A stretch of 41,398 nt of DNA from Candidatus Gastranaerophilales bacterium (GCA_947624645.1 CANQLG010000016.1:1-41398); one strand, 5' to 3'. Counted from the stretch's first letter, positions 18,286 to 25,935 are shown. A program made the numbers and translations. The notes: generated by a model not told the origin, from the letters alone.

Positions 18286-20574
18286 TTATTTTGAAGCTTT
18301 TTCGAGCTTAGATAGACGTTTTTCAAATTCAGCATTTTGCTGTTTAAGTATTTGATTTTGTTTTTCAAGTTCCGTAATACGTTTATCTAATCCTGTTATT
18401 TTTGCGGTTAAATCTTGAATTTGTGTACAAAGTTCTTTAATTGAATTAACCATAGCGTAGAAGATTTCATCCGTTGTTATTTTATAATATCCGTCTTTAT
18501 CTTTAAATACGGAATTTGGGAATATTTTAATTAACTGCTGCGCAATAACGCCTACATGCGGGGTTTTATCTTTATCTTTTTTATATGTAAAGTTTTTGAC
18601 TTCAAGTGCATTGATTTCTTTAAGTCCGGCTTTACTGTCGCCTGATATATTTTTCAAACGTGCATCTGATGGCGTCATTCTGTCCGACAAATTTTTGTAT
18701 ATAGCTGCCATACCGTCAACAATTGACTTTAAATCATCTTGCAGCTGACCATTTAGTTTAAGATTATATCCTATATTTCCTGAAATATTCTTTTTATTAA
18801 CAGCTGAAAAATACGCTTGCCCATTGCCAAAGTTAATACTATCAGTTCCAATAGTAAGCATAAATGCTTTTTTAGATTTATCTAAAGATAAGAGATAATC
18901 AGAGCCGGATGTATACTCAAATTTTGAGCTTAAATCAGCTAAGAAACTTCCTGTACTGTTTTTTAAACTAACATAATTATCGCTGATTTGAAAACTGGTA
19001 CTCTTTCCATCTTTACTTCTTTCATATAAAAAACCATTATTTTCATCAAGTTTTATAGTAGGCGGAGTACCCTTATTGCTCATTTTAATTTGACCATTAA
19101 GATCAAGCGAATAATCTTTTTTTGAAGTAGTCATACTTACAGTATAATCGGACTCTGCTTTAGCTGTTTTTTGCGGAAAAGTAAAATCAAGAAAATCATT
19201 AAACGATAAATTGACAAGTGCCTCGTCTTTGTTTTTATTACCTGCTTTAATTTTATTATAATCCATTGAGCCGATGACAGCATAATTTTTACCGTCTCTT
19301 GCTAAGCCTGTAAAACTTAAAGAAATACCCGAATTAGTATTTGCTATACCGGAATCACCTCTAAAATGCATATAAACTTCTCCGGTGTAACCTGTTTTTC
19401 CGTTACCATATCCATCAGGAGTTCCGCCATTTGATCTTGCATTTACTTGGAAAATATTAGTTCCTCCGGCATAAGGTCTAATTGAAAATTGTTTTGCATT
19501 AACGATAAGTTCTTTATCATTAGTACTCGTTTTTTGGGTATGACCTTCAATAAGCGGAACAGGAATATCACTGTCACCAATTGAACCGATATAAAGTTCG
19601 TAAGAATCTTTATAACCTTTTTTCCCCATATCAAAATCATTTATACCTGCTCTATTACCTATACAAATATTATAATCGCCGGATTGATGCAAACCGCAAG
19701 CTTCACTTCCTATTGCAATATTACCTTTGTTTGATTTATCAGCATTTAATGACTTTAAACTTTTATAACCGATTGAGATATTATCATCACCCTGCGTTAA
19801 GAATGACATTGCATCACTGCCAATTGCAATGTTTTTATTTCCCGTTTGTAAATGTAATAAAGCTTCAGTACCCAAAGCGGTATTATATGAATTGGGTCTG
19901 TTGTCTTTATTGCCTTGCGAATCTTTTGATTGGTTATCTAAACTGTATAATGATTTATAACCGACAGCAGTATTTCGTGAACCGCTTAAATTAAAAGAAA
20001 GAGTTTTATAACCTAAAGCAGTATTATATTCACCCTCGGTATCTCTTACTAATGAAAAATGCCCAATAGCAGTATTTGCTTCAGTTTCACGTTTACTTTG
20101 AAGTGATCCTATTCCAAATGCAATGTTGTTAGGATCCGCTACAATTCTTCCCGCATATTCTACTTTAGTAGAGTTATTATGCGCAATCGTGTATAAAGAT
20201 ATATGGGAATTTGAAAAATCAGATTCTAACAAATCCGGTATACGTTTTAATAAAACTAACTTATCGCCGTTTGTTGTAAATTGAATTTTACCAAGATCAA
20301 CTTTATCTGTAACATCACTGAAATTGTTAATTAAATCGGTTACGGCAGTATCTTTTAATGGCATTTTATCGTGTCCTATTATGGCACTTTGATTTTTTCC
20401 GTTACCGAAATATGCGTTGTTATTGCCATCACTGCTCCAACGCCAAATATACTCCCTGTTTGCGCCGGATCTTTTTGTTAATGTAGGTATTGCAGCAGAT
20501 AATACTAAGCTAATTATCAACAATGAAACTAATAATTCTGCAAGAGAAAACCCTTTTAATTTTTTATCCATCAT
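18286..20574 (-). CDS. Prepilin-type anchored protein with YadA-like head repeats and S74 intramolecular chaperone
   Basis: 762 residues. A class III/type IV prepilin signal comes first: basic leader, cleavage after Gly8 (KLKG/FSLAELL), Glu at +5 and a hydrophobic helix VSLLIISLVLSAAIPTL. Then residues 150-310 carry seven NTAxG repeats (NTALGYKTL, NTAVGYKSL, NTALGTEAL, NIAIGSDAM and relatives) as in trimeric YadA heads. A beta-rich middle follows. At 636 SDARLKNIS opens a Peptidase_S74/ICA domain (VKNFTYK, HVGVIAQQL, DEIFYAMVNSIKEL), ending in a coiled coil (705-760). S74 domains trimerise fibres and often self-cleave at the conserved Ser, present here. The start at 20574 overlaps the dciA stop (ATGA); the ATG at 20589 lies further inside dciA. 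Confidence 0.88.
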   Translation of the reverse strand: MMDKKLKGFSLAELLVSLLIISLVLSAAIPTLTKRSGANREYIWRWSSDGNNNAYFGNGKNQSAIIGHDKMPLKDTAVTDLINNFSDVTDKVDLGKIQFTTNGDKLVLLKRIPDLLESDFSNSHISLYTIAHNNSTKVEYAGRIVADPNNIAFGIGSLQSKRETEANTAIGHFSLVRDTEGEYNTALGYKTLSFNLSGSRNTAVGYKSLYSLDNQSKDSQGNKDNRPNSYNTALGTEALLHLQTGNKNIAIGSDAMSFLTQGDDNISIGYKSLKSLNADKSNKGNIAIGSEACGLHQSGDYNICIGNRAGINDFDMGKKGYKDSYELYIGSIGDSDIPVPLIEGHTQKTSTNDKELIVNAKQFSIRPYAGGTNIFQVNARSNGGTPDGYGNGKTGYTGEVYMHFRGDSGIANTNSGISLSFTGLARDGKNYAVIGSMDYNKIKAGNKNKDEALVNLSFNDFLDFTFPQKTAKAESDYTVSMTTSKKDYSLDLNGQIKMSNKGTPPTIKLDENNGFLYERSKDGKSTSFQISDNYVSLKNSTGSFLADLSSKFEYTSGSDYLLSLDKSKKAFMLTIGTDSINFGNGQAYFSAVNKKNISGNIGYNLKLNGQLQDDLKSIVDGMAAIYKNLSDRMTPSDARLKNISGDSKAGLKEINALEVKNFTYKKDKDKTPHVGVIAQQLIKIFPNSVFKDKDGYYKITTDEIFYAMVNSIKELCTQIQDLTAKITGLDKRITELEKQNQILKQQNAEFEKRLSKLEKASK

Positions 20575-20903
20575 TTTTCTTCTTTCCATCTTTTATAGTT
20601 GAACTTAATATCCTTTATAATTATTCCCAAATTTTGTACGTTTTTATTCATATATTTAAGTAAATTTTGCTTTTCTAAATATAATTCATTAGCTACAAAC
20701 GAATCAGAACATACTATTGTTAATATATTGTTCTCCGAGATATCAATAACTTTTGAAAAAGTTGATATTTTATCACCTGCAACTTGAGTCCAAAATTTCT
20801 TTATTTCACCTAAAATTTTTTCATCATTCTGATTATATTTGAAATCCAGTTCTTTGATGACGTCTTCAATAAGCTCAAAATTGGAATTGTTTAACTTTTT
20901 CAT
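20571..20903 (-). CDS. dciA: DUF721/DciA-family protein, probable replicative helicase loader
   Basis: 110 residues. DciA is the ancestral loader of the DnaB helicase in bacteria without DnaC or DnaI, cyanobacteria included. The DUF721 core is seen: FWTQVAGDKISTFSKVI, ILTIVCSDSFVANELYL and QNLLKYMNKNV. The N-terminal 30 residues are a helical stretch and the usual longer C-terminal extension is missing. The promoter is inside the 3' end of the upstream kinase gene and appears leaderless. The stop overlaps the prepilin/S74 start by 4 bases, so the two are co-translated, an odd pairing of replication and surface genes. Confidence 0.8.
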   Translation of the reverse strand: MKKLNNSNFELIEDVIKELDFKYNQNDEKILGEIKKFWTQVAGDKISTFSKVIDISENNILTIVCSDSFVANELYLEKQNLLKYMNKNVQNLGIIIKDIKFNYKRWKEEK

Positions 20904-20910
20904 ACTAATA

Positions 20911-20939
20911 ATTATATTATTTTTTTTAGATTAGCTCAA
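20911..20939 (-). promoter_or_regulatory. Promoter of dciA inside the kinase 3' end, leaderless
   Basis: On the minus strand TTGAGC (20939-20934), a 17-base spacer, then TATAAT (20916-20911), with 7 bases to the ATG. The -35 box overlaps the last codons of the upstream kinase gene. Expected start of transcription is at or next to the ATG. Confidence 0.65.
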
Positions 20940-21588
20940 GAATATTTTTAACGTGCGAGATAATTTTTTTATGGATATCTTTAGGACTTAAAGTACCGTC
21001 AATAGATATAAACCCATATTCTTTAATCATTTTATGATATTCTTCAAGGCATTTCCCTTGATAAATTTGAAAACTTTTATAAAAATCATTGCTTAAACCT
21101 ATGTCACGACCTGATTCCCAATAATCAAGCCCGGTTGTACCGATAATTCTTTTTAATAAAATTTCAACCGGTACATCAAGATAAAAAACCATATCAGGCT
21201 CTGGTGCATAATCATAAAGATTTTTCAGCCATTCAATATTATGCCCTCTGACCACATCTCTTGCATATGCAGTATATATATATCTGTCCAAAATTACGAC
21301 AAATCCTGCTTTTAATGCAGGAATAATAACCTGCTCTAATCTGTCAGCAAAATCTGCCGCATATAAAAGCGAAAATGTTGTTGCATTAAGTAAATTCCTG
21401 TCTTTTGCATCATTTATGGCATCTGCTATGAATTTTGATGTTTTCCATTCACTTACCATTACTCCGTATGATTGGTCTTCAATCCAACGTTTTAATTTTT
21501 CAATTTGAGTGGATTTGCCTGAACCATCGGTTCCTTCTATTACTATTAATAAGCCATCATAGCCGTTTTTTGATTTATATTTTGTCAT
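20926..21588 (-). CDS. Thymidylate-kinase-like P-loop kinase, copy A
   Basis: 220 residues. P-loop EGTDGSGKSTQIEKL near 18-32, a DRYIYTAYARD segment in place of the family's DR-Y/F-x-D-S, and a C-terminal lid region. The TREPGG loop that contacts dTMP in classical Tmk is replaced by SEWKTSKF. It shares about half its residues with the gene just upstream, from which it follows directly (TAAATG). Nucleoside monophosphate kinase activity is likely; whether dTMP is the substrate is uncertain. Confidence 0.78.
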   Translation of the reverse strand: MTKYKSKNGYDGLLIVIEGTDGSGKSTQIEKLKRWIEDQSYGVMVSEWKTSKFIADAINDAKDRNLLNATTFSLLYAADFADRLEQVIIPALKAGFVVILDRYIYTAYARDVVRGHNIEWLKNLYDYAPEPDMVFYLDVPVEILLKRIIGTTGLDYWESGRDIGLSNDFYKSFQIYQGKCLEEYHKMIKEYGFISIDGTLSPKDIHKKIISHVKNILELI

Positions 21589-22272
21589 TTACAGCTCTAT
21601 TCCCTTTTTCTTCAGTATTTTTTTTATTTCTTCTCTGAAGAACAATTGTTTTTTATGAATACTTTCTTCCGCATCAATTTCAACAAGCCCAAATTCATTT
21701 ATCATTTGTTTGTATTCGTCATTAACTCTTTTTTGGAAAATTTTATAACTTTCGTATGGGTCACTGCTTATCTTTAAATCCATGCCTGCTTCATAAAATT
21801 TAGGTGCCCGATTGGCACATATTCTTTCCAGCGAAACATCTTCAGATACCCTAAAATAAAGAGTCAAATCAGGTTTAACGGCAAATCCGTATACTTTTCG
21901 CACCCAATCTCTATCAACGCCCCTTGCTACATCACGTGCAAATGCAGTATAAACGTATCTGTCAGCCAAAACTATAAATCCTGCTTTTAGTGCGGGAATA
22001 ATGACCTGTTCTAATCTGTCAGCAAAATCAACGGCATGTAATAATGAAAATGTTCTGGGGCTCAATAAGTTTTTCTTTTTTGCCAATTTGGTAGTTTGCG
22101 AAATCAAATCAGATGAATTCCATTCCGTAAATATTACGTCTTGTTTGAGAGATTTTAGCCAGTCCCTAAGTATGGCAAGCTGTGTTGACTTGCCTGATCC
22201 GTCTATCCCTTCTACACATATAAGAGTACCTGCTAAATTATGAGGTTCATTTAATCTGGATTTGTACTTCAT
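21589..22272 (-). CDS. Thymidylate-kinase-like P-loop kinase, copy B
   Basis: 227 residues, paralogue of the next gene. P-loop EGIDGSGKSTQLAIL, ADFADRLEQ-type segment VDFADRLEQVIIPALKAGF identical in both copies, and DRYVYTAFARDVARG. TREPGG is replaced by TEWNSSDL. An AAGG site precedes the ATG. The two copies form a two-gene operon; one may have a different substrate or they may act as a heterodimer, both being inference. No classical tmk is seen in the window. Confidence 0.78.
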   Translation of the reverse strand: MKYKSRLNEPHNLAGTLICVEGIDGSGKSTQLAILRDWLKSLKQDVIFTEWNSSDLISQTTKLAKKKNLLSPRTFSLLHAVDFADRLEQVIIPALKAGFIVLADRYVYTAFARDVARGVDRDWVRKVYGFAVKPDLTLYFRVSEDVSLERICANRAPKFYEAGMDLKISSDPYESYKIFQKRVNDEYKQMINEFGLVEIDAEESIHKKQLFFREEIKKILKKKGIEL

Positions 22273-22295
22273 ATTGCCTTATTTACCCTTTTTAG

Positions 22296-22301
22296 ATTAT
22301 A
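22296..22301 (-). promoter_or_regulatory. -10 box for the tandem kinase operon
   Basis: TATAAT on the minus strand, 23 bases before the ATG at 22272. The -35 region is poor. Confidence 0.4.
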
Positions 22302-22366
22302 CTATCATATTTTATTATAACTTTAAATAATCCGAAAAGTGTATAAAATAAGGCATTCTTTTTTAT

Positions 22367-22385
22367 TTGTAACGTTATGTTACAA
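22367..22385. promoter_or_regulatory. Perfect 7-bp palindrome, operator-like
   Basis: TTGTAAC, 5 bases GTTAT, GTTACAA. A second dyad, GTGTA...TACAC, follows directly at 22386-22400. The two sit between the divergent kinase promoter and the short plus-strand unit and could control either. The pattern resembles dimeric repressor or CRP/FNR-type sites but matches no consensus I can name. Confidence 0.5.
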
Positions 22386-22449
22386 GTGTATTTTTTACAC
22401 GTTATATTTAAAAATATAGAGGGAATTTATAAGAATGTAGAGGATAAAT

Positions 22450-22500
22450 ATGCTTAAAAAGCTAAATAAGTGTTCTCCTTCCTCTGATTCCTCTCTCTGA
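22450..22500 (+). CDS. 16-residue Ser-rich ORF in a stand-alone transcript
   Basis: Encodes MLKKLNKCSPSSDSSL. GAGG at 22440-22443 lies 6 bases before the ATG, the same arrangement as the autotransporter gene. A minimal ATG-TAG pair (22435-22440) sits just upstream. A terminator follows 14 bases after the stop, with no protein gene between, so this is either a very small protein or a leader ORF in a small RNA. Confidence 0.4.
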   Translation: MLKKLNKCSPSSDSSL

Positions 22501-22514
22501 TATATAGTGAATTT

Positions 22515-22538
22515 AACCGATTTTTATCGGTTTTTTTC
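22515..22538 (+). terminator. Rho-independent terminator of the short plus-strand unit
   Basis: AACCGAT, loop TTTT, ATCGGTT, then a run of T. The T-run is on the plus-strand side, so it terminates a plus-strand transcript; it is poorly placed for the convergent tyrA. Confidence 0.8.
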
Positions 22539-22544
22539 TTTTTT

Positions 22545-23354
22545 TTAAAGTAAATTTTTTCCTTCTTTTGAGTACATAATCGACCGTGTATTTTTTATAT
22601 CGGCAAATATTTTTGAAACTTTAGTATTTTTTAAAAAATTTATTTCTTTTTGTAAAAGTATAAGTGCTTCGTTTATATTTGAAGCATTGAAATCATGCAT
22701 ATCTTTTGCCATATCAAGATTGGAAAGTGCAAGTCTTGTCATATCACGGAATCCTGATGAAGCAAGTTTAAGTGCCAGCGGATTATTTTGAGCGGTTTTA
22801 AATAAAGCTTGTGCTACTAATAATGGCATGTGACTTATTAACGCCACTGCTTTGTCATGGTCTTTTGCGTTTGTAATAACAGATTGTGCTCCTGTCTTTT
22901 TTATTATATTTTCTACTTTTTCAAGTTCCTTTTGCGTAATGTTTTCAGAAGGCGTAAGCACCCATTTTGCACCTTCAAAAAGCTCTTTAAAAGATGCTTC
23001 ATAGCCTGAGAATTCAGTTCCTGCCATAGGATGTGAGCCTATAAATTTATACGGACGTTTTTTTTGCATTACAAATTCTTTTACGCTCGCACAATCTAAA
23101 ACGATAGTATCTTCACTGATTACTGTTTCCAGTTTATCAAGTATTTCAAGAGTTTTGCTGATTGGTGATGCAACAAAAATTACATCACATCCTTTAATTA
23201 TACTGATATCATCTGAAACATTGCTGCACCAATGTCTTGCTTTTTCTATGGTTTCTTTATTTCTTGTAAACGCATATATATCAAATTCACTTCTGCTTAA
23301 ACATTTAAATAATGACCCGCCTATGAGTCCTAAAGATATTATTCCTATTTTCAT
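22545..23354 (-). CDS. tyrA: Prephenate/arogenate dehydrogenase
   Basis: 269 residues, cytoplasmic enzyme of tyrosine synthesis. Rossmann fold at the N-terminus (IISLGLIGGSLFKCL), VIFVASPISKTLEIL, VLDCASVKEF, the catalytic-region GSHPMAGTEFSGYE, then the all-helical dimerisation domain with HDKAVALISHMPLLVAQAL and SSGFRDMTRLA. The first Gly of the usual GxGxxG is Ser7. No ACT or chorismate mutase domain is attached. AGAGG precedes the ATG. It is a single gene here, convergent with the short plus-strand unit. Confidence 0.93.
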   Translation of the reverse strand: MKIGIISLGLIGGSLFKCLSRSEFDIYAFTRNKETIEKARHWCSNVSDDISIIKGCDVIFVASPISKTLEILDKLETVISEDTIVLDCASVKEFVMQKKRPYKFIGSHPMAGTEFSGYEASFKELFEGAKWVLTPSENITQKELEKVENIIKKTGAQSVITNAKDHDKAVALISHMPLLVAQALFKTAQNNPLALKLASSGFRDMTRLALSNLDMAKDMHDFNASNINEALILLQKEINFLKNTKVSKIFADIKNTRSIMYSKEGKNLL

Positions 23355-23489
23355 TTTGACCTCTAATTGAGATTATCATCAAAATGAAAATATTACAAAA
23401 TGTTAACAATTATACATAAATTTGCGTACTATACAACAATGTGTAATAATACAAGTAAATTAATAGTCTAACCATTCCTTTCTTGACTT

Positions 23490-23515
23490 ATGCGGCTTAG
23501 GTCGCATTTTATTTT
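23490..23515 (+). terminator. Terminator-like hairpin in the tyrA upstream region
   Basis: ATGCGGC, loop TTAG, GGTCGCAT (one G-T pair), then TTTTATTTT. It is oriented for a plus-strand transcript although no plus-strand gene lies in the 135 bases before it. The remainder of 23355-23565 is AT-rich with nothing else I can support. Confidence 0.35.
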
Positions 23516-23565
23516 GGAAAAAATACACCTTTTGAGTGCATTTTTATTTTTTATTTTTGAGTATA

Positions 23566-24732
23566 TTAAACAGTTGCTATAAAAGGATTACTACCTTCTA
23601 AATTTTGAATTGATTGAAGGGCAAGTTGTGCATCTTCCGATAATTTACCGTTTGCACTTTCTGCCATAAGTTTTTCTTTTGCCATATTTCTCAATTCCAT
23701 TTGAGCTTGCGCATTATTTGTATATTCTATAACTTGTTGGTTTTGTATTTCTTCTTTTGCTTTTTCTCTTTCGGTTTTTCCTGTAATCTTTTTAGTTAAT
23801 TTGCCCATTACAAATGAACCTAATGAACCGCAAACCATACCTGCAACAGCTCCTATTGCCGAACCTACTCCCGGGAATAATGCTGTTCCTATTGCTGTTC
23901 CCATTGCTGTTCCTATTTGCTCACCCGCTATAAATCCGAAAGTATCACCTGCAACTTTTACTGCAGATTTACCCAATTGTTTTATACCGCTTTTAAATCC
24001 TAATTCTTTAAATGTAGGAAAAACCTCTGTTGCACATTCCATTATACCGCTAAATATCAGCATAAATTTTGCGCCTGAGTGTTTCAGAAAATCTTTAACT
24101 TTAGCAAGTTTACCTGCACTTTTACCAACAGTTTCTACTGCTGATATAGCATTTGCCGCATTTTTTGCACCTTCTTGTGCTTGAATTATTTTATTTTCGA
24201 TTTTACTTAATTTTTCTGTTAATTTTTGACCTTTTTTGGTTGTTTTTCCAGCTTTTTCTATTGCGGCTGTAAGATTTGTAATTTTTTTTGAATTTTTTGC
24301 TGTAACTTTTGCTGCTGAACGTTCTAATTGATATGCATTTTTTGCATTATTTGTTGTTTTGAAAAAGCCCAATATTTTATCTAAAAAACTTCCATTTCCT
24401 GCTGATATATTTTGCAGTTTTTTTAAAGTCACTGCATCAATATTTCTCATATTATTGCTTATTAATTTTCCGGCACCCTTTGCGGCTTCTGTGGAAGCCT
24501 GTTTTGCTGTTATTTTGGCAATTTTTTTATTCCTTAATATATATTTTAAGAATGGTATACCTTCAAATATACCTGCAAAACCAAGTGTACTCTTTGCTGT
24601 GCTTACAAATGTATCGGGTATTTCTTTTAGTGATTCATTATTTAAATATTTAACGAGATTTTTTACATCTGCAGCTTGTGATGCTTGTTGTATCTGATTT
24701 ATAATATTTGTTGAACTTACTGTATTAACCAT
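23566..24732 (-). CDS. Uncharacterised protein with a glycine-zipper membrane segment
   Basis: 388 residues, no signal peptide. Residues 1-70 are mixed, 70-225 are Lys/Ala-rich helices likely to form coiled coils (KITNLTAAIEKAGKTTKKGQ), 225-260 hold a hydrophobic stretch (FMLIFSGIMECATEVF), and about 275-325 are a classic glycine zipper (GTAMGTAIGTALFPGVG, AIGAVAGMVCGSLGSFVMG) able to insert in membranes. A polar Gln/Asn-rich tail follows. Glycine zippers occur in membrane-anchored and in pore-forming proteins. Single gene, divergent from a secreted protein; AAGAAAAG lies before the ATG. Family not recognised. Confidence 0.7.
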   Translation of the reverse strand: MVNTVSSTNIINQIQQASQAADVKNLVKYLNNESLKEIPDTFVSTAKSTLGFAGIFEGIPFLKYILRNKKIAKITAKQASTEAAKGAGKLISNNMRNIDAVTLKKLQNISAGNGSFLDKILGFFKTTNNAKNAYQLERSAAKVTAKNSKKITNLTAAIEKAGKTTKKGQKLTEKLSKIENKIIQAQEGAKNAANAISAVETVGKSAGKLAKVKDFLKHSGAKFMLIFSGIMECATEVFPTFKELGFKSGIKQLGKSAVKVAGDTFGFIAGEQIGTAMGTAIGTALFPGVGSAIGAVAGMVCGSLGSFVMGKLTKKITGKTEREKAKEEIQNQQVIEYTNNAQAQMELRNMAKEKLMAESANGKLSEDAQLALQSIQNLEGSNPFIATV

Positions 24733-25057
24733 CTTTTCTTGCTCATATATATTTACACATGTATATAAAGTATTTTTTTGATTGCAAATTTACTTTTTAA
24801 AATACTTATTGTAAACTTTTTTAAATTGGCAATTATATTAAATTATTTTAAAAAAAATTTATATTTTACCTCTCTCAGTTAAAATTAACAATTGCGCAGA
24901 TTAAAGTTTATACGAAGATATTTTTACACATTAAGTAAAAAATCATTAAAATGGTGTATTGCCTTTTTGTGCTTGTACGTTTAAGATTTTTATAAATGTG
25001 GTAAGTATAAACTATATTGGTAGTCTTAGTTATTTTTAAAATTTATAGCGAGGATAT
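24733..25057. other. Divergent intergenic region
   Basis: 325 bp of AT-rich DNA between two divergent genes. One plus-strand promoter candidate is TTGTAA (24809-24814), 17 bases, ATTATA (24832-24837). The stretch ATACTTATTGTAAACTTTTT at 24802 recurs, with two small differences, upstream of the autotransporter at about 1453, and may be a shared regulatory motif. No ORF or RNA gene is supported. Confidence 0.35.
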
Positions 25058-25552
25058 ATGAAGAAGTTTTGTTTGTTACTTGTATTATTTACTTTTTTAA
25101 CATCTGTGCCTTCTTTTGGTATGAAATTAATTGTTAATGATGATAACAACAGAAGAGTACCGTCAAGATGCTCAGGACCTGTTGAAGAGTATTCGGCTGA
25201 TGATAATAATCAATATGAATACAATGTTAATTATAATTATCAACCTGTCAATAACTACAATAGTGCTTATTGGTCAGACAGATATGAGTTTTATTATAAG
25301 CCTTTATTGTCCCGAGATATGAGAACAGAACTTGTGGGTACTACTTGGTATTATCCTAAATATGTTGCACGTTATAATCCGTCCACTCCGGCAACATATT
25401 CGGAAACGACTGTTGTTAAAAAACCTGATACAGTAGTTAAAGACCAAGATCAATTAAATAAACGATTTATTAGAGAAGCAGCAGATTATTATACCAGAGA
25501 TACTTTAAGTGAAAATCCCGAAAAATTATATCCGGCAGGGTTTGATATATAG
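25058..25552 (+). CDS. Small secreted Tyr/Asn-rich protein, function unknown
   Basis: 164 residues with a clear Sec signal peptide (MKKFCLLLVLFTFLTSVPSFG, cleaved near residue 21). The mature part is polar and rich in Tyr and Asn (YEYNVNYNYQPVNNYNSAYW), with a conserved-looking core TTWYYPKYVARYNP and no Cys pair beyond Cys38. A GAGGATAT site precedes the ATG. Probably periplasmic or surface-associated. I do not recognise a domain. A 570-bp repeat-bearing region follows. Confidence 0.75.
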   Translation: MKKFCLLLVLFTFLTSVPSFGMKLIVNDDNNRRVPSRCSGPVEEYSADDNNQYEYNVNYNYQPVNNYNSAYWSDRYEFYYKPLLSRDMRTELVGTTWYYPKYVARYNPSTPATYSETTVVKKPDTVVKDQDQLNKRFIREAADYYTRDTLSENPEKLYPAGFDI

Positions 25553-25628
25553 TTTTATGTGTTTTTAAACTTGTTTGGGCTCGTTGAGTAAAATCATCGG
25601 GCCTGTTTTATATAAATTTAATATGTTT

Positions 25629-25685
25629 TTCACATTTGTCCTCAACGCTTCGGGTTCACTCCGTTTCACCCTACGCAAAATCCGC
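25629..25685. repeat. 57-bp direct repeat, copy 1
   Basis: Matches 25741-25797 with two mismatches (25638, 25663). Contains AACGCTTCGGGTTCACTCC and ACCCTACGCAAAATCCGC. An inverted repeat, GCAAAATCC (25675-25683) and GGATTTTGC (25692-25700), spans its right edge. Confidence 0.9.
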
Positions 25686-25740
25686 TGTCTTGGATTTTGC
25701 TGCATTTCGGACAAGATGTTCACATCGGCTTTGCCTCGTG

Positions 25741-25797
25741 TTCACATTTATCCTCAACGCTTCGGGTTCACTCCATTTCACCCTACGCAAAATCCGC
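25741..25797. repeat. 57-bp direct repeat, copy 2
   Basis: Second copy, 112 bp downstream of the first, ending directly at the A10 tract. The arrangement of two repeats around a short unique core suggests an interspersed element. Confidence 0.9.
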
Positions 25798-25826
25798 AAA
25801 AAAAAAAGGAACTTTTTACGGTTCCT
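25798..25826 (-). terminator. Hairpin with T10 tail on the minus strand
   Basis: On the minus strand AGGAAC, 8-base loop, GTTCCT, then ten T. It is a good terminator for a transcript coming from about 25830-26120, where no minus-strand protein gene is seen. Confidence 0.5.
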
Positions 25827-25906
25827 CCGAAATCTTTTTCAATTTCCTCGTGTGTTAGTAAAGGTAGTAAGTAAGGTAAGTATGAATATTTATAGCTTTA
25901 TTTTTT

Positions 25907-25935
25907 ATCTTAATATCTTAATATCTTAATATCTT
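25907..25935. repeat. ATCTTAAT tandem repeat (3.6 units)
   Basis: Three perfect 8-bp units and a partial fourth, in non-coding DNA upstream of the sensor kinase. Confidence 0.85.

Noticed and set aside
20574-20589. Start of the prepilin-type protein at 20589
   Set aside because: It lies within dciA without a good site; the ATG overlapping the dciA stop gives the usual short prepilin leader.
23413-23475. Minus-strand 21-codon ORF (MVRLLIYLYYY...) as a tyrA leader peptide
   Set aside because: Its AAAGGA site abuts the ATG, too close to work, and the ORF is simple AT-rich sequence.
25629-25797. CRISPR array
   Set aside because: Only two long repeats with one spacer-like interval, no cas genes and no third copy.
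25575-25929. Overlapping plus-strand ORFs of about 100 codons
   Set aside because: They arise from the 57-bp repeats, have no ribosome site, and their sequence is low in coding character.
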